Assembly: GCA_015680685.1 (NCBI GenBank)
Contig: MNCI01004513.1
Coordinates: 92,840-135,119, forward strand
Origin: Gnetum montanum
Lineage: Eukaryota > Streptophyta > Gnetopsida > Gnetales > Gnetaceae
Length of the DNA: 42,280 nt
Reading direction: 5' to 3'
A program made the position numbers and the translations under genes. Each line of letters starts with the position of its first letter. The stretch's first letter is position 1. This document shows, piece by piece, positions 1 to 11,128 of the stretch. A model generated the notes under the pieces. It did not search any database. It was given only the letters and a program-made list of their open reading frames with translations, and was not told the DNA's origin.

Positions 1-611
1 ATGTACTTGAGCCCATTAGCATGAACGACAATAAAGATGAGCTTTTTGAGCATTCCTTGCAACATTTGGATTTAATCATTTAAGCATTTAACAATTTAAT
101 ATTTCAACACTTTAATAATTCTATAAAATTTTATTGTTATCACTTTACTATTATTGTCCTTTCATATTTTATGAGAACCATAGGCACGACCATCTTGAAC
201 ATATATCAAACACTTGGTAACTCAGTGATGCTTAACATCTAGTAACCCAATAGTCGTTAGGGTATGCTCAAGATGTGCATGGAAAATGGGATCGATTGCT
301 TATGCTAGGGAGAGTTAAGCAATAGAGTAGAACAATTATAAATTACACAACTTTCCATTTCCTACAATTAAAGAATTAGACCTTAAAAGATAAACAAGAA
401 AACCAATAAAAATCATTTCCCTCAATCTCACTTAACCATTTCTTTAGAATATGACAAGTGAGGTTGGGAAGACAATGACTATTTTAACTAAGGTTTTGCT
501 AGCTATAGTTTGGTGTATGCAAGTGCTTATAGTCTACAAAATTTGACCAAGTCATGCATGAATGCCTATGATTCATATGGTTGGGCGTAGGGGGTACCTC
601 ACCACACATAA
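1..611 (+). repeat. Partial LTR of the TGATGAG family, plus orientation, cut by the window edge
   Basis: The stretch matches, in reverse orientation, the LTRs of E1 and E2 further along. Shared landmarks are the 'aataaagatgagctttt' segment near the left edge, the tract around 430-520 and the terminal 'gggggtacctcaccac' at about 589-604, which is the reverse complement of the other LTR starts. The 5' part lies outside the window. It ends at about 611 and is followed at once by RNase H coding sequence, with no primer binding site between, so it is either a nested LTR inside another element or the product of an internal deletion. Confidence 0.75.
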
Positions 612-880
612 ATAAGTATTGCAAGTAAAAAACTCAAATACACCATAATTGAAAAGGAGCTAATGATAGTGGTGTATGCACTTAAAAATTTCTAGCATTA
701 TGTACTTTGTTATTCGATGTTGGTTCACACATATCATAGCATAATCAAGTTCTAGATGAACAAGCTAATGGTGAACCCCTAAATTATTTGGTGGTTGTTA
801 ACCTTGTAAGAGTTAAACATTATAATGATAGATAAGAAGCAAATCAAAAATATTATTGTAGATCATCTATCTTAGTTATG
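612..880 (+). pseudogene. Decayed Ty3/gypsy RNase H domain
   Basis: One plus-strand frame reads as the central and C-terminal part of a gypsy RNase H. Visible landmarks are YTIIEKELMIVVYALKNF, a tether-like VHTYHS (normally VHTDHS), and the terminal IIVDHLS (normally VVADHLS). The catalytic-type Asp of the HTDH box reads Tyr here. In-frame stops occur at positions equivalent to conserved Arg/Leu/Gln codons, so the domain is dead. The reading frame runs left directly into the neighbouring LTR edge ('ISIASKKL', normally ISYASRKL), which suggests the LTR interrupts this domain. The reverse transcriptase would be left of the window. Confidence 0.8.
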
Positions 881-1029
881 ATGGGATGGCAAGGCTCATG
901 AAGAGGCTTTTTTGATGAATTTTCAAATGAGCCTTTATTTGCAAAGGTAATTGTAGTTTTCTCATTAATAAAAGCTCCTTGGTTTGTTGATTACCTTACC
1001 TATATGAAGGAATAAAAGTTATCTTCTAA

Positions 1030-2190
1030 ATGAGGCAAACATAGGATCCAATAATTTCTTCATCAAGTGAAGCACTTCATGGAGATAGAAAAAAATCTCT
1101 ATAAAATCTATGAAGACAACCTAGCTCACTAGTGCATTTCTAAGTAGAGTCAATTAAAAGTTATCCAAGATGCACATGAAGGACCATGTGGTGAACACTA
1201 TGTAGAAAAAAGAACAACCATGAAGATTCTCATGGATGATTATTATTTTTTTATACTCTTTAAAGATGTACATCGATTTGTCATATTGTACTTACACTGC
1301 AAAAGAGATGATGCAGTTGTAGCTCATTTCAAGGAACTGCATCAGTGGATTTAATTAATAGAGCATTTTAATATTTTGGGATATGATTTTATAGGTCTCA
1401 TCAATCCTTCATCAAATGAGAATCATACATAATTTTTGTTGTTGGTTATTAGACAAAGTTGACTAACACAACTATGATTACTAATTGCACTGAAGCAACT
1501 GTTGCTAAGTGCTTTGATCAGTAGGTGGTAAATAGGTTTGGTATATCAAGTGTATTTATTTTGGATAATACACTTCATAGGAATAACATTCAAAATTCTT
1601 ATTTAATGCTTGGGGGTAGATCATAAGTTAACTACATCCTAACATCCTTGAGCTAATGGCCAAGCAGAGGTTACAAAGAGGAAAATAACCCAAAATATTA
1701 ACATGAACTATTAGTAAGTATAGGAAGGATTAGAGCACCAAGCTTAATGATGTTTTATGGGCATGTAGGTCCACTTGGAAACTTCATCTAGGATACTTTC
1801 CCTATAAACTTATGTACAAAAAATTGCCAAACTATCAATTCAAGCTAAAATCCATACATTAGCCAGTACTTATAACTTAGATCTAGACTTAACTTTGACA
1901 AAAGAAGAATGCTTGAAAAATTTAAATGTATTAGATAAAAATGAAATGATTTCCTTAATGCATAATGAAGAACACAATACAATAAGCAATGGCATGAACT
2001 TTGCATTAGAAGCATAAACCTACAACCAGGTGATAAGGTCCTCTACTATAATCCAAGCCATGTACCTCAACATAAAAAATTCAAAACTTTTTGAGAGGGA
2101 CCTTACATCATTCATGAGGTTTATAGGTTAGATGTGTGATGAATTTACCACTCATCAAATCATAAAAGCTCATCTTGATTAATATATAAT
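1030..2190 (+). pseudogene. Decayed Ty3/gypsy integrase, plus strand
   Basis: Fragments in several frames follow the order of a gypsy integrase. The zinc-binding region has AHEGPCGEHY, KRTTMKIL and LFKDVHRFV, ending in a degraded Cys pair. The catalytic core has a YDFIGLINPSSNENHT segment and an HPxANGQAEVTKRK segment that retains the conserved Gly-Gln and Glu. The C-terminal region has KKFKT and EGPYIIHEVYRL, close to the matching E2 sequence TLWDGPYIIHETF. There are many stops and frameshifts. It continues the RNase H remnant upstream and belongs to the same broad lineage as E1/E2, but in the opposite orientation. Confidence 0.75.
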
Positions 2191-2340
2191 AGATCAAACC
2201 ATTTAAGGAATCTATAAAGGCCACCATTTCGACACCTACTACCACCAACATTACCTAATGCATCTTCCATATCTCTACCTTAAATTTTAGTTGTGAGGAA
2301 GATACTTTTCTTTGATATAAAAGTGGAGTAAATTTTTAAC

Positions 2341-3727
2341 CTTTTTTTTTTACAATTTTTCCATTTTTAAATTTATTTATGTTTCTATTTATTTTCCATT
2401 TTCTATTTCTTAGTATGTTTTTCATCTCTTTCCTTTTTTTTTCTTATATAATTTTCTATTTCGTTAGATTATTTTTATTCATATTTCTTATGGAAATTTC
2501 TTATGTTTTGCTAATACATTTATCAATCACATGCAAGAATCAATCCCATGAGTTTGAGTTATATTTTATGTTATCAAATTACTGCACATCCTTAGATAAA
2601 AAATGATCTATTGGATAGAAAGTACATTTATCTCATAGAAAATAAAAATGGATTCAACAAAGTGGCTAAGCACCACTAGATATAACAAAAATAAGCCATA
2701 AAAATTTTTGCTACAATATTATATTTTTGGTAGAGATGATCAATTAAAAGATAAATAAGAAAGACATGGTATCATCTTCAAGAGTTGTTAATTGACAAAA
2801 CTTGAATGTGCATTCTTCTCTGGGAAGAATAATCCATCTTCTACTTTTCATCCTAAGTTGATGTGAACTCAAATGAAGCTTATTGATTAAGCTAAGAGAT
2901 CTTATTATAATTTTAGGTGTAAGTTAGAAAACTTCTGAATCAAGTTGATTACCTCTAATGTGTTCCAAGTAAAATTTTTTCTTTCCTTCTACATTTCACC
3001 ACATTTTTTCAACACTTATTCTTTAACTAACTCATGTATATGTTTAGGATTATGTTACACTACTTCCAAAGAGATATTCTATTTTTTTAGCCATTTTATT
3101 TTCTAAAAATACCATCCTTATTCTTTTGTGTCTCCAAGAACTCCTTTGGAAAATTTAGCTTGCTTAGTTTTTAATAAACTGTAAATATAGCTAATGAATT
3201 GACATAGAGTTTCAACCTCTAATAAGAGTAAATTACATTCCAAAAGTAATATATGTTAAGGTGTCTATACCTTCATCTTTAATTCATCTAATAAGAACAT
3301 TTTTTGTAACTTTCCAATAGCTTATCAATTTTTTGCACAATGGCCTAGCTCCCATATAATATAGCCATACAATATTGCAAGATAAATAACAATCTGAAAT
3401 AATTTTTTTCTAATTTTCAAAGTGCATAATCCTAATGATTCACATTTTTTTAACAAAATATAGAGCCTTAATTCCTCCTACTATTCTCTCCTTGACATAG
3501 TTATCCTATTTATAATTACTTGCATAATGAAGATTCAAATATCTAAAAGAGTTCATTATTTTTATATTTGTAACTCCAAAATTAAAATTAAAATATGTAT
3601 TTATTGTACCCTATATAATCATTTTTTTCTACATTAACTTGAAGGCCTATATAAATTTTTTTTTCTCAAATTTGCAACATAGTTTGCATATCTTTCTAAG
3701 AAGTAGAAATTAATATTGTATCATCTG
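2341..3727 (-). mobile_element. LINE copy 1, 3' part (end of RT, C-terminal domain, tail)
   Basis: Read on the minus strand from 3727 downwards, the sequence gives DDTILISTS, KDMQTMLQI and GLQVNVEK, then the 'SFRYLNLHYAS' and 'KERIVGGIKALYFVKK' type segments that follow the active site of plant LINE reverse transcriptases. Next come an ILLLE...LEVETL region and a C-terminal SSHQLRMKSRRWIILPREE segment followed by Cys and an acidic LEDD, the usual shape of the end of LINE ORF2 in this group. Frames are broken throughout. The T-run at 2341-2350 is where a minus-strand poly(A) tail should be. The T-rich open frame at 2379-2606 is not credible as a gene. Confidence 0.75.
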
Positions 3728-4617
3728 TGATGAATCGTATTTTGATATGCTTCAATATCAAATATGTGATATTGAAGCCTTGATATCGGATACCCAATAT
3801 CAGACCCCAAGATGCGATGTCAAATATATGATATTGTAGGGTATATGTTAGCCTATAAATATAGTGCTTGGGCACACAATTTTCATATAGTTTTTGTCAT
3901 AGCATAGTGAAGCTCTTGCAATTTGTTTTCTCTAAAGTTGGAATATTTTCCAAAATGTCCACAACAGGAGTCATTGAGTGTATGGATCTTTTTTCGAGCA
4001 CTATTGTACCTAAGCACGGTAGTATGTGTAGAAATAAAGACAAACTTTCTAATCAAACCTTACAGCACCTTGGCTAGCTTAAATACTTTATTTATGCAAT
4101 TGATGTTTCAGGAAAAATCCTTTAATTCTTTTAACTAATTAAGCTAAAGTAAGCTAATTAGATTCAATAGCAGGTAATTAATTAAGCACATAAGTACGAT
4201 TACTTCAAGCCTGCAAATAACTCTTGGTAACCCAAAAATGCTTAATGTTTGGTAACCCAATAGTGTTCTATGTGTTTAAGATGTGCTCAAAAAGTGGGAT
4301 CTAATACTTATGTTAGGATAGTTAGTTATTAATCAGCAACTAAATTAAAGTAAATTGATTATAAATTGCGTTTCAACTTACTCTTAGTCGTAGACAAATA
4401 AAATATAAAATAATAAAAATCATGTACATCAATTATACTTAACCATACAATAAATCTCCACAAGTATAGTTGAGAAGACAACAATTGTCACAATTAGATT
4501 TCACATCTTAGAATCAATGTACTTGAGAACTTGAGGTCTATGGAATTTGACCAAATTGTGTGTGAGCACTTGTGTGTCATATGCTTGGGCATAGGGGTAC
4601 CTCGTCACTCATTAATA
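3728..4617 (+). repeat. Solo LTR of the TGATGAG family inserted in the LINE YADD motif
   Basis: It starts TGATGAATCG and ends in 'ggggtacctcgtcactcatt', the plus-orientation equivalent of the E1/E2 LTR ends. Its first 130 bases carry GATATC-like palindromes followed by a TATA-like 'cctataaatata' at about 3852-3863, the same U3 order as in E1. No PBS, coding sequence or second LTR flanks it. The flanks ATCTG (3723-3727) and ATATG (4618-4622) could be a 5-base target duplication with one mismatch. Joining the flanks restores the Tyr-Ala-Asp-Asp of the LINE reverse transcriptase. Confidence 0.75.
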
Positions 4618-4661
4618 ATATGCATAAAGAAGTAGGTATCCAATCTTGATAGTATGCTTAT
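4618..4661 (-). mobile_element. LINE copy 1, short RT segment between two LTR insertions
   Basis: Only 44 bases survive between the solo LTR and E1. The minus strand reads KHTIKIGYLLLYA, the residues just before the DD of a LINE reverse transcriptase active site (commonly PLLLYADD). The last five bases, CTTAT, are the left copy of the E1 target-site duplication. Confidence 0.65.
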
Positions 4662-5706
4662 TGATGAGTGGCGAGGTACCCCTACACTTAACCATATGAA
4701 ATGAGTGTAGCACGCATGATCCAGTCGAACTCCGTAGACTAAATGCCTAAACGCCCCATAGAACACTTGGGGTTAATCATTCGTTGTCTTCTCAGACTTA
4801 CTTGTTGTTGTCATGGTGTATGGTTAAGTAAATCTAAGGTATATGATTTTTATGGTCTTTTTTGATTTTTCTCCTATGATATGAGGTGAAGGGTTGAGAA
4901 ACTAACTAACTAACTCTAACTAATGTCCTAAGTCTAAATTAACTAGCGTCAGCATCCGTTCCCACTTACCATACACACCCTGAACTGATGCAACTGTGGA
5001 TACCAAATGCTAATCGTTATTGGGATCACCACACGTAACGCATATGCTTGAAGTGGTTGTACTGAGGCACCTAACTAGGAGGAAAGGATGAGAGAATCTA
5101 ACTGGCCTAAGTGCAATGAGCAGCCGATTCCTTGACTAACCGTACACATCGGGGTGTTCGACTACCATTGGGATGACCAAGCATAGATTCTCAAATACAC
5201 CACTAGGTTACCAAGTAGTCACACTAGATACTCGTAATCAAGTTATACTCATACCGCATGTGACGAGCAGCCGATTCCTTAACTAACCGTACACATCCTT
5301 AGATGCTCGTAATCAAGTCGTACTTGTACCACATTCTAGGAAAGTAATAAATAAAAATTAAATAAAATCCTAATCCATGCACTGCAAGGTTTATCTAATC
5401 AAGTTTGTCTTTATTGTTGTACACAACTTGTGTTCAGGTACAATGTTGCTCTAATAAAGATCTGTTCACTCTAGGACTCCTACTGCAGGCACATGGAAAA
5501 TAATCTATCTCTAGAGTGATCAAACTGCTAGAGTTTCCCTACTTCTAGAATAGGATGGAAAATAAGGGGAGTGCCACCTCTTATTTATAGATTTTGTGGT
5601 GGACCACAATATCTCGTACCCGATATCGCACGGGATGACACGATATCGCGACGGTCGTGATATCACATATGCGATATCACAGTGCATGCGATATCGCGTC
5701 TAATCA
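4662..5706 (-). repeat. E1 left LTR (3' LTR in element orientation)
   Basis: About 1045 bases. In element orientation it starts at 5706. U3 begins with a palindrome array: five GATATC cores within 5600-5700, most as CGATATCG or GCGATATCAC-type variants. A TATA box CTATAAATAAG follows at 5580-5590. The far end TGATGAG at 4662 is the U5 edge. Confidence 0.88.
5580..5590 (-). promoter_or_regulatory. TATA box in E1 left LTR
   Basis: Minus strand CTATAAATAAG. The same sequence occurs at 12072-12082 in the right LTR, and CTATAAATAGG occurs in the E2 right LTR near 41935-41945, so it is conserved across the family. It sits directly downstream of the GATATC array, as expected for a U3 core promoter. 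Confidence 0.65.
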
Positions 5707-5725
5707 TACCCCCATGACTAAATGA
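5707..5725 (-). other. Polypurine tract of E1
   Basis: In element orientation the bases next to the 3' LTR read TTTAGTCATGGGGGTA, a G-rich purine run where the plus-strand primer of an LTR retrotransposon must lie. A near-identical copy occurs internally at 6278-6289. Confidence 0.55.
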
Positions 5726-7790
5726 AAACTCGTCCTCAAGTTCTTTACAATAATATCGGGAAGGTATGGAATTATTAAGGGAAATGGAACTAATGGGATG
5801 ACATGTGAACAGATCATTATTACAAGACTTGAAAAAAGTGGTGTTCATGATAACAAGGGTGAACACCTTATTATAATGACATCAGTCCTTTGTTGGCAAC
5901 TGAGAAAGAGAGAGAGAGAGAAGTGTTGTTGCTGGCAATGCCAAGATTGTGCCTTTCATTGTCCATCAGTAAGCGCGCCAACAATCTTGCTCCCTCCATA
6001 GCTACTTCAACATTGCTCCATTCCATGTGTTTGCTCCATATCCAATCGGTTGTTTGTATGATTTCCATCTATACACACAACACAATCTTATATTAGCAAG
6101 GGTAAATAAATCATCATGTAATTGATACCTTGCTTCGGTGTAGGTCCACTGGCTAGGTTGTGGTATGGCTGATATGGATCAGGAGATACATTAATGATGA
6201 CTATCGAAGGTGTAGGGGTTAGAAAGAAAATCAAAAATTTCAGGGCTAGGAGAAAATCAAAAAAATCGAGCCTCGTACCCCCATGACTAAACATGAACCT
6301 CCGGTAGCGTTAGAATGGAGAAAGGAAAGGAGTAAGAAAGATAGAGGAAAAGGAACAGCTATAGCATCGATGAAATGGATGTCAAGATGGCAATGAACAA
6401 AATAAAATTGATTGCAAAAATGTTAGGGAAAAGAAGTTAACGAATGCTCCAAATAGGAATGTTAGTGGGTCCTCCCCAATGTAGGCTCATGCCCTTAATG
6501 CCCTGACAAACCCACATTCAAAGAGTCTATAGACTCTGGGAATGTCATTTGGAACAAGAGTTAAAATCTTAACCGTGAGAATTTGCCAAAAAGAAAACAA
6601 TGCGTCAACCAAAATATATACACTAATGATACAACCGGCAATGAGGTGAACAATGGAGAGAAGGGTGAATAGAAGAGAATGGAATGGAATCCCAAGAACA
6701 AGGTGGTGTACAACCCCTTGTGTAGTTCATGATTAATGTGACTTAGCAGTTCTCATTCCAGCTCTGGCCTCAAACCAACCACTTTCAGTGACTTCGTATC
6801 AATGCATTCAGCTAAACCATCCACTTGGATAACAAGGATGCATCTCCAAAGAGCCACCATCATTCTGACGAAACAAAGGAGAGAATTGGAAGTGAGAAGG
6901 GCCTTAGTTAGAGGGAACACTTTTTGTTCCATAACCAGTGCTTGTAGCCCAAGTTTATTTATCTAAGGGGTGTGATTTGCATTTTCACTTTTTTTTGTGT
7001 GTCTAAGGGGTGTTTTTATGTGTGAGAACCACACCATGCAAAGACTTCTTATTTTTATCCTCTCAGCTTCCGATAGTTGGGTAACATCAGAATAGCAAGA
7101 AAACTCAAGAAGAAAACATCCAAGCACCCAAAGGAATGGCCAACACAAGAGCATCAAGTTCCCTTGAAGTCACACCCTTTTCAATCCTTAAGTCCTTCCT
7201 TAGTTTGAGAAATACCCAGTCACCGATTCGTTAAAGTTCTTATTAGAAGGGGACTTGTACATTTCCAAGCCGAGAGAGACCATAGAAATTGGTGGATGGA
7301 TGGATGAAGTGATCTCATTGCCTGTCATATCAAAATAAACATACCTTAGTATCAACATTTTTACTTAAAGGGAAAAACCAAACATTAGCAATCAATATGA
7401 AAATAGTTCATACCATCATTCTGAACACTTATTGGGTGACAAACTTATAGGGTGGATACACACACACACACAAAATGAAAAAGTATAATGATGTTGTAAA
7501 ACAGAAATTAGAAAAGTTAAAGAAATTTGTAAAACAAAAATTAGAAAAGTTAAAGAAATTTGTAAAACAAAAATGTGCAAGACAAAAATTTTGTAAAAAA
7601 AACATGTAAAATAAAAATGCAAAAAGAACTGAGGGTCTCATATGATTAGCATAGGTGGCCATCTCCCCCATGACTGAGTTGTAAGGGAGAGATCCAAAAT
7701 AATGATCACCTGTTTGAATTTCTAAGAAGTGCCCAACTTCTCCCAATTGATGATCTTAGATTAAGGGATGGAAGTTGGCGACGTTCATAT
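5726..7790 (-). other. E1 non-coding region between protease remnant and 3' LTR
   Basis: It is homologous to E2 32934-34940 (shared stretches include 'taatgccctgacaaaccc', the 'ccccatgactaa' motifs and a 'ggccatctcccccatga' segment). No frame in either copy gives a long or conserved protein, so the reading frames here are accidental. In some plant gypsy lineages this position holds an env-like gene; I see no evidence for one. A run of alternating CA occurs at about 7457-7471, and an AAATTTGTAAAACAAAAATTAGAAAAGTTAAAG-type repeat (period about 39) at 7494-7570. Confidence 0.6.
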
Positions 7791-7837
7791 TTCAATGTAT
7801 CTATGCCTTCATTGTTGGCATGGTTTGCCTCCTCAGT

Positions 7838-8460
7838 TCATTCAATGCATATTTGTTTGCTCTTTCTAGTAGCTGTTAACCATGGGGTGTCTACTACTGG
7901 TCGTGTGGTTGCTACATACAGGCATCTCTGCTTCAAAGTTTCAAGGGCACACCTATTGCATGGAGGAGATGAGCATCCCTCTATGTCATCACCTGATGAA
8001 TCACTGTATGTGATGCATGGAACTTTCCTCTTCTTAATCTTTCCAAAAATGTTTATCTTAGAAATTTCTAAGGAAAGATCACAGATCCTAAGGCATGCAT
8101 CTACTATACTAAGCCATGCCCTTCCCATTATAATCTGGAAGTCCCCTTCGTTGTTGTTCACTTCAATCACCAGGAAATCAGCTAGGTAAGACCAACCACA
8201 CATGGTGGTGATGATGTCCTCCACCAATCCCAAGGGAATGATGATGGATTGGTCTACCAGCTCTAGTTGAATGTTGCTCTTCTTAAGTTGGGGCAGGTTC
8301 CAAGCGTGATACATCTCTCGTGAAATTAAGTTAACTCTGAAACTTGAGTCAAGAAGAGCCCTATGTGGTTCATTTCTGGTGATCTGTAAATAGATTAAGG
8401 GACTTCCAGGGTTAGTTAGTTTCCTAGGAAGGTGGCCTACCTTGATCTAGTCAGTTATGA
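7838..8460 (-). pseudogene. E1 retropepsin-like protease remnant
   Basis: The minus-strand frame contains ALLDSSFRVNLISREMY, in which the retropepsin signature (usually ALLDSGSSVNLIS) has lost the Gly and one Ser, then IPLGLVEDIITTMCGW, a FLVIEV strand and GRAWLSIVDA, matching the flap and GR-WL regions of plant gypsy proteases. The nearest copy, in E2, reads IPLGLVEDIFTTIFGW. The frame ends at about 7838. Where the reverse transcriptase should start, the sequence instead jumps to material that in E2 lies beyond integrase. Confidence 0.8.
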
Positions 8461-8959
8461 TATGTGTTAACATAACTGTATGTGTTACGCTCTGTTGGAC
8501 TGAAGGGTGCTTCGAAGTGTTAGATAGTGGAGGAGTGTACATGGCCCTAACCACTTGTTTTTGTGAGATTTTGTTTGGGCTTTTGGTTCTGAAGAAAGGT
8601 TTTTTTTCTTACAGTTGTCAGAACCAGCAGCAAGTTTGATATTTATAGCTCTCACAGCGTGACGTTGCTATGGTTGAGGAGGAAGTTCCCCTTACATTGT
8701 TGGAGTAGGAGGTGTTACAGGAACTACTACTAGTGGAAGAGGTGTGGATGGTTTAAGAGAATGGTGTGGGTATGGAGTGTCTCTCGAAGAAGAAGGAGTC
8801 CTTCTGAAGTACTCCCGAACTTGGTAGTGATGGTTGGGGGTTGAGTGACTCATAGAGTCACTTGGAGAAATTGGCTGCTACACATAATATTCATAAGGAT
8901 CAGGCTGCCGGTAAGGGTATTGTTGCTTTGGTGATGGAATCCCCCATGACTGTGGGTAT

Positions 8960-10986
8960 TGCCACTGCTGATGTTGTTTGATGGGCTTTGATGGAGTTCC
9001 ACTTGGATAATACGTTAGTGGTTGGTGGAACTACTTTGGGTTACCTTGTGGATAAGGTAACCTTCAGGGTGTTTGTCGTTGGTTGAGTCTTGAATTAAGC
9101 GCATACACCCCAGATTCCTGTAGATGTGAGATGATGGGGCAACATCCCTTCGGATGGTCATAGTCGTAGATCTCACATCCACTGTCATCATCTATGTCAG
9201 AGTCCAGAGCCACATCAGAGTTAGTGATTTTTCCCTTACCCTTGTTATGTGCAGGGCTTAAATCTCTCCACTTTTTCTTACCTTTATCACTACTTTTTTC
9301 TACCTTAGACTCTTCTACAATTTTTGAAACAGTTTTAATTTTAGAGTCTAAGGAACTCCATATATCGTCTACCTTAGCCACTATTTTTATTGTTAATTTT
9401 TGGATTGGCAAGGTTTTCCGGTTCACCAACTCTTCGAGTGGTGACTCATCCTCTTCATCACAAAATTTCACTCCCTTCTTTCAAAGTGAGGGATCACGAT
9501 TGTATTCTTCCATACTTTCCCTTTTTGGTAGCTCACCTTCTTCATTTGCTACTTATTCCAACAAGCTATGAACTTCATGGGCTCTAAGTTTTGATAATCA
9601 CCCTTGGACATAAGTTCCAAGGGTTCTTATAGTTTCATGCCTTAGCCCATCCATGATGTGGTGAATTTGATCCCTTTGAGCATAGCCATGGCCCAAGAAA
9701 TGATGTAACAATGTGTAGTAGCAGGCCATGGCAGCATCCAAGGATTCGTGATAACCTTGCTTCCAGCCTTGGATCTGCTTACTCAAATTGGACACTCTGG
9801 AGTATGTTTGATACTTTTCATTGAATAGTTCTAGCATTGTGCTCCACCTCTTAATTGTTTCCAATTCTAAGGACTGATACCAGCTCTCTGCTTCTTTGGT
9901 GAGTGTCCTTGGGAACAACTTAAGTTTTTACCACTCATTTTCTGTATTTTGCAAGGCACAGGCATCTTGGAATTCCTGTAAATGATTTTGCGGATCAGCA
10001 TTGTATCCCCCTTCAAATCGTGGGATATTGTTCATGTCTAATCGTTTGATCTGACTATCTCTTAAATGCCTTATGGGAATCCTAACTACCTCAGTTATGT
10101 TAAGCATACTTTAGGTTGCGAGTAGGGGCTCGTCATGATCGTCTCTTTCATGACACCTGTGATGTCTGCATTGTTCCCTACTCTCCCTACGTCCTTGCCC
10201 TTGTCCTCTCTCTCAACTTTCCCATCAAGGTCTTTCATCTTTCCTACCTTTATCCTCACCTTTATGTTCATGGTGGTTGCGCCCAGATGTGGAAGGAGAG
10301 GGTGAATGATATGAAGAAGGGGAAGAAGAAGGTGAACCATCACCATGACGATGTTTCTTGCCTTCTCTTCGGCTGCTATGGCCCCGATCGTGGTGACGAT
10401 CTAAGTGCTCGTTCTTAACATAAGTGGTTGTTCCCTCTGTGAATAGTTGGTGTTCATGGTCATCAGAACCAGGGATATGTATTGTTGATCATAGGTTCTA
10501 ATACCCTTCCTCCTCACCATCATTAGGAGGGGGAACATCATTTGCTAAAGAACCCGTGATAAGGGGTTCCTCATCTCCTATTTCACTAAGGACGTGCGGG
10601 ACCTTGCCCTTCAAAAGTGCATGTTGACTCTCCTACCTTAAGTCTCTCATACGTTGGGCATCTGTGGGATAATAGTTCCTCATATAAAAATCTTCTGCAA
10701 TGTATTTAGCAAATAGTTCTTACATGTGAATCTGTGCCAAAGCACGGAAGAGCATGTTAGAGATTGCTCGATCTAGGGGTAACATGATGTTACCTTGCAA
10801 ATCTCTCCATCGCAGCTATTCGTCTTGATGGAGGATAAAAGTAAAGTTAGGAATATACTCATCTGGATGAGTATATGTCATCTTATATTGTTTAGGACTT
10901 GGCTGATTTTTGTTATGTGTTTTATGTTGCCGACTATCTCGTGTATGGACCTTAGGTGGTGAGCTCCTCTTATGAGAAGAAGGCAT
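8960..10986 (-). pseudogene. E1 gag remnant
   Basis: The start is the minus-strand ATG at 10984-10986 (MPSSHKRSSPPK), about 125 bases downstream of the PBS and equivalent to the E2 start. A Ser/Pro- and Arg/Glu-rich segment lies at about 10150-10400. The retrotransposon gag domain follows at 9598-9918, with LFPRTLTKEAESWYQSLELE, LFNEKYQTYSRVSNL and a YYTLLHHFLGHGYAQRDQIH helix. An acidic segment and CEIYDYDHPKGCC come at 9064-9471, then Gln/Pro-rich sequence. The Cys/His box reads as a degenerate zinc knuckle (see E2). Stops at several points and at least one frame change make it non-functional. Confidence 0.82.
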
Positions 10987-11109
10987 TTTTATCGGTGTGC
11001 TAAATTTACTGTTATATAAAATTTTCTTTTGATTAACCCGAAGGTTCGTTAAGGCTCACAACGATGTGAGTGATATCCCTTATGTTCTATTCAGTGCACA
11101 AAAACTTAG

Positions 11110-11127
11110 TCCCCAGCAACGGCGCCA
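11110..11127 (-). other. E1 primer binding site, tRNA-Asp type
   Basis: One base separates this 18-mer from the right LTR. On the element strand it reads TGGCGCCGTTGCTGGGGA, complementary to the 3' end plus CCA of plant tRNA-Asp(GTC) with one mismatch (CTGG instead of CCGG). This fixes the orientation of E1 as minus. The tRNA assignment is from memory of the plant tRNA-Asp 3' end and of Athila-type elements. Confidence 0.8.
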
Positions 11128-11128
11128 A

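Noticed and set aside
2379-2606. 75-residue Phe/Leu/Ile-rich open frame
   Set aside because: T-rich low-complexity DNA next to the LINE tail; no start context or family match. Not a membrane protein gene.
5600-5700. GATATC array considered as a satellite or replication origin
   Set aside because: It is confined to U3 ends of the LTRs and moves with them; better explained as LTR regulatory repeats.
7803-8189. 128-residue plus-strand open frame
   Set aside because: Antisense shadow of the E1 protease, whose minus-strand reading has clear retropepsin and E2 homology.
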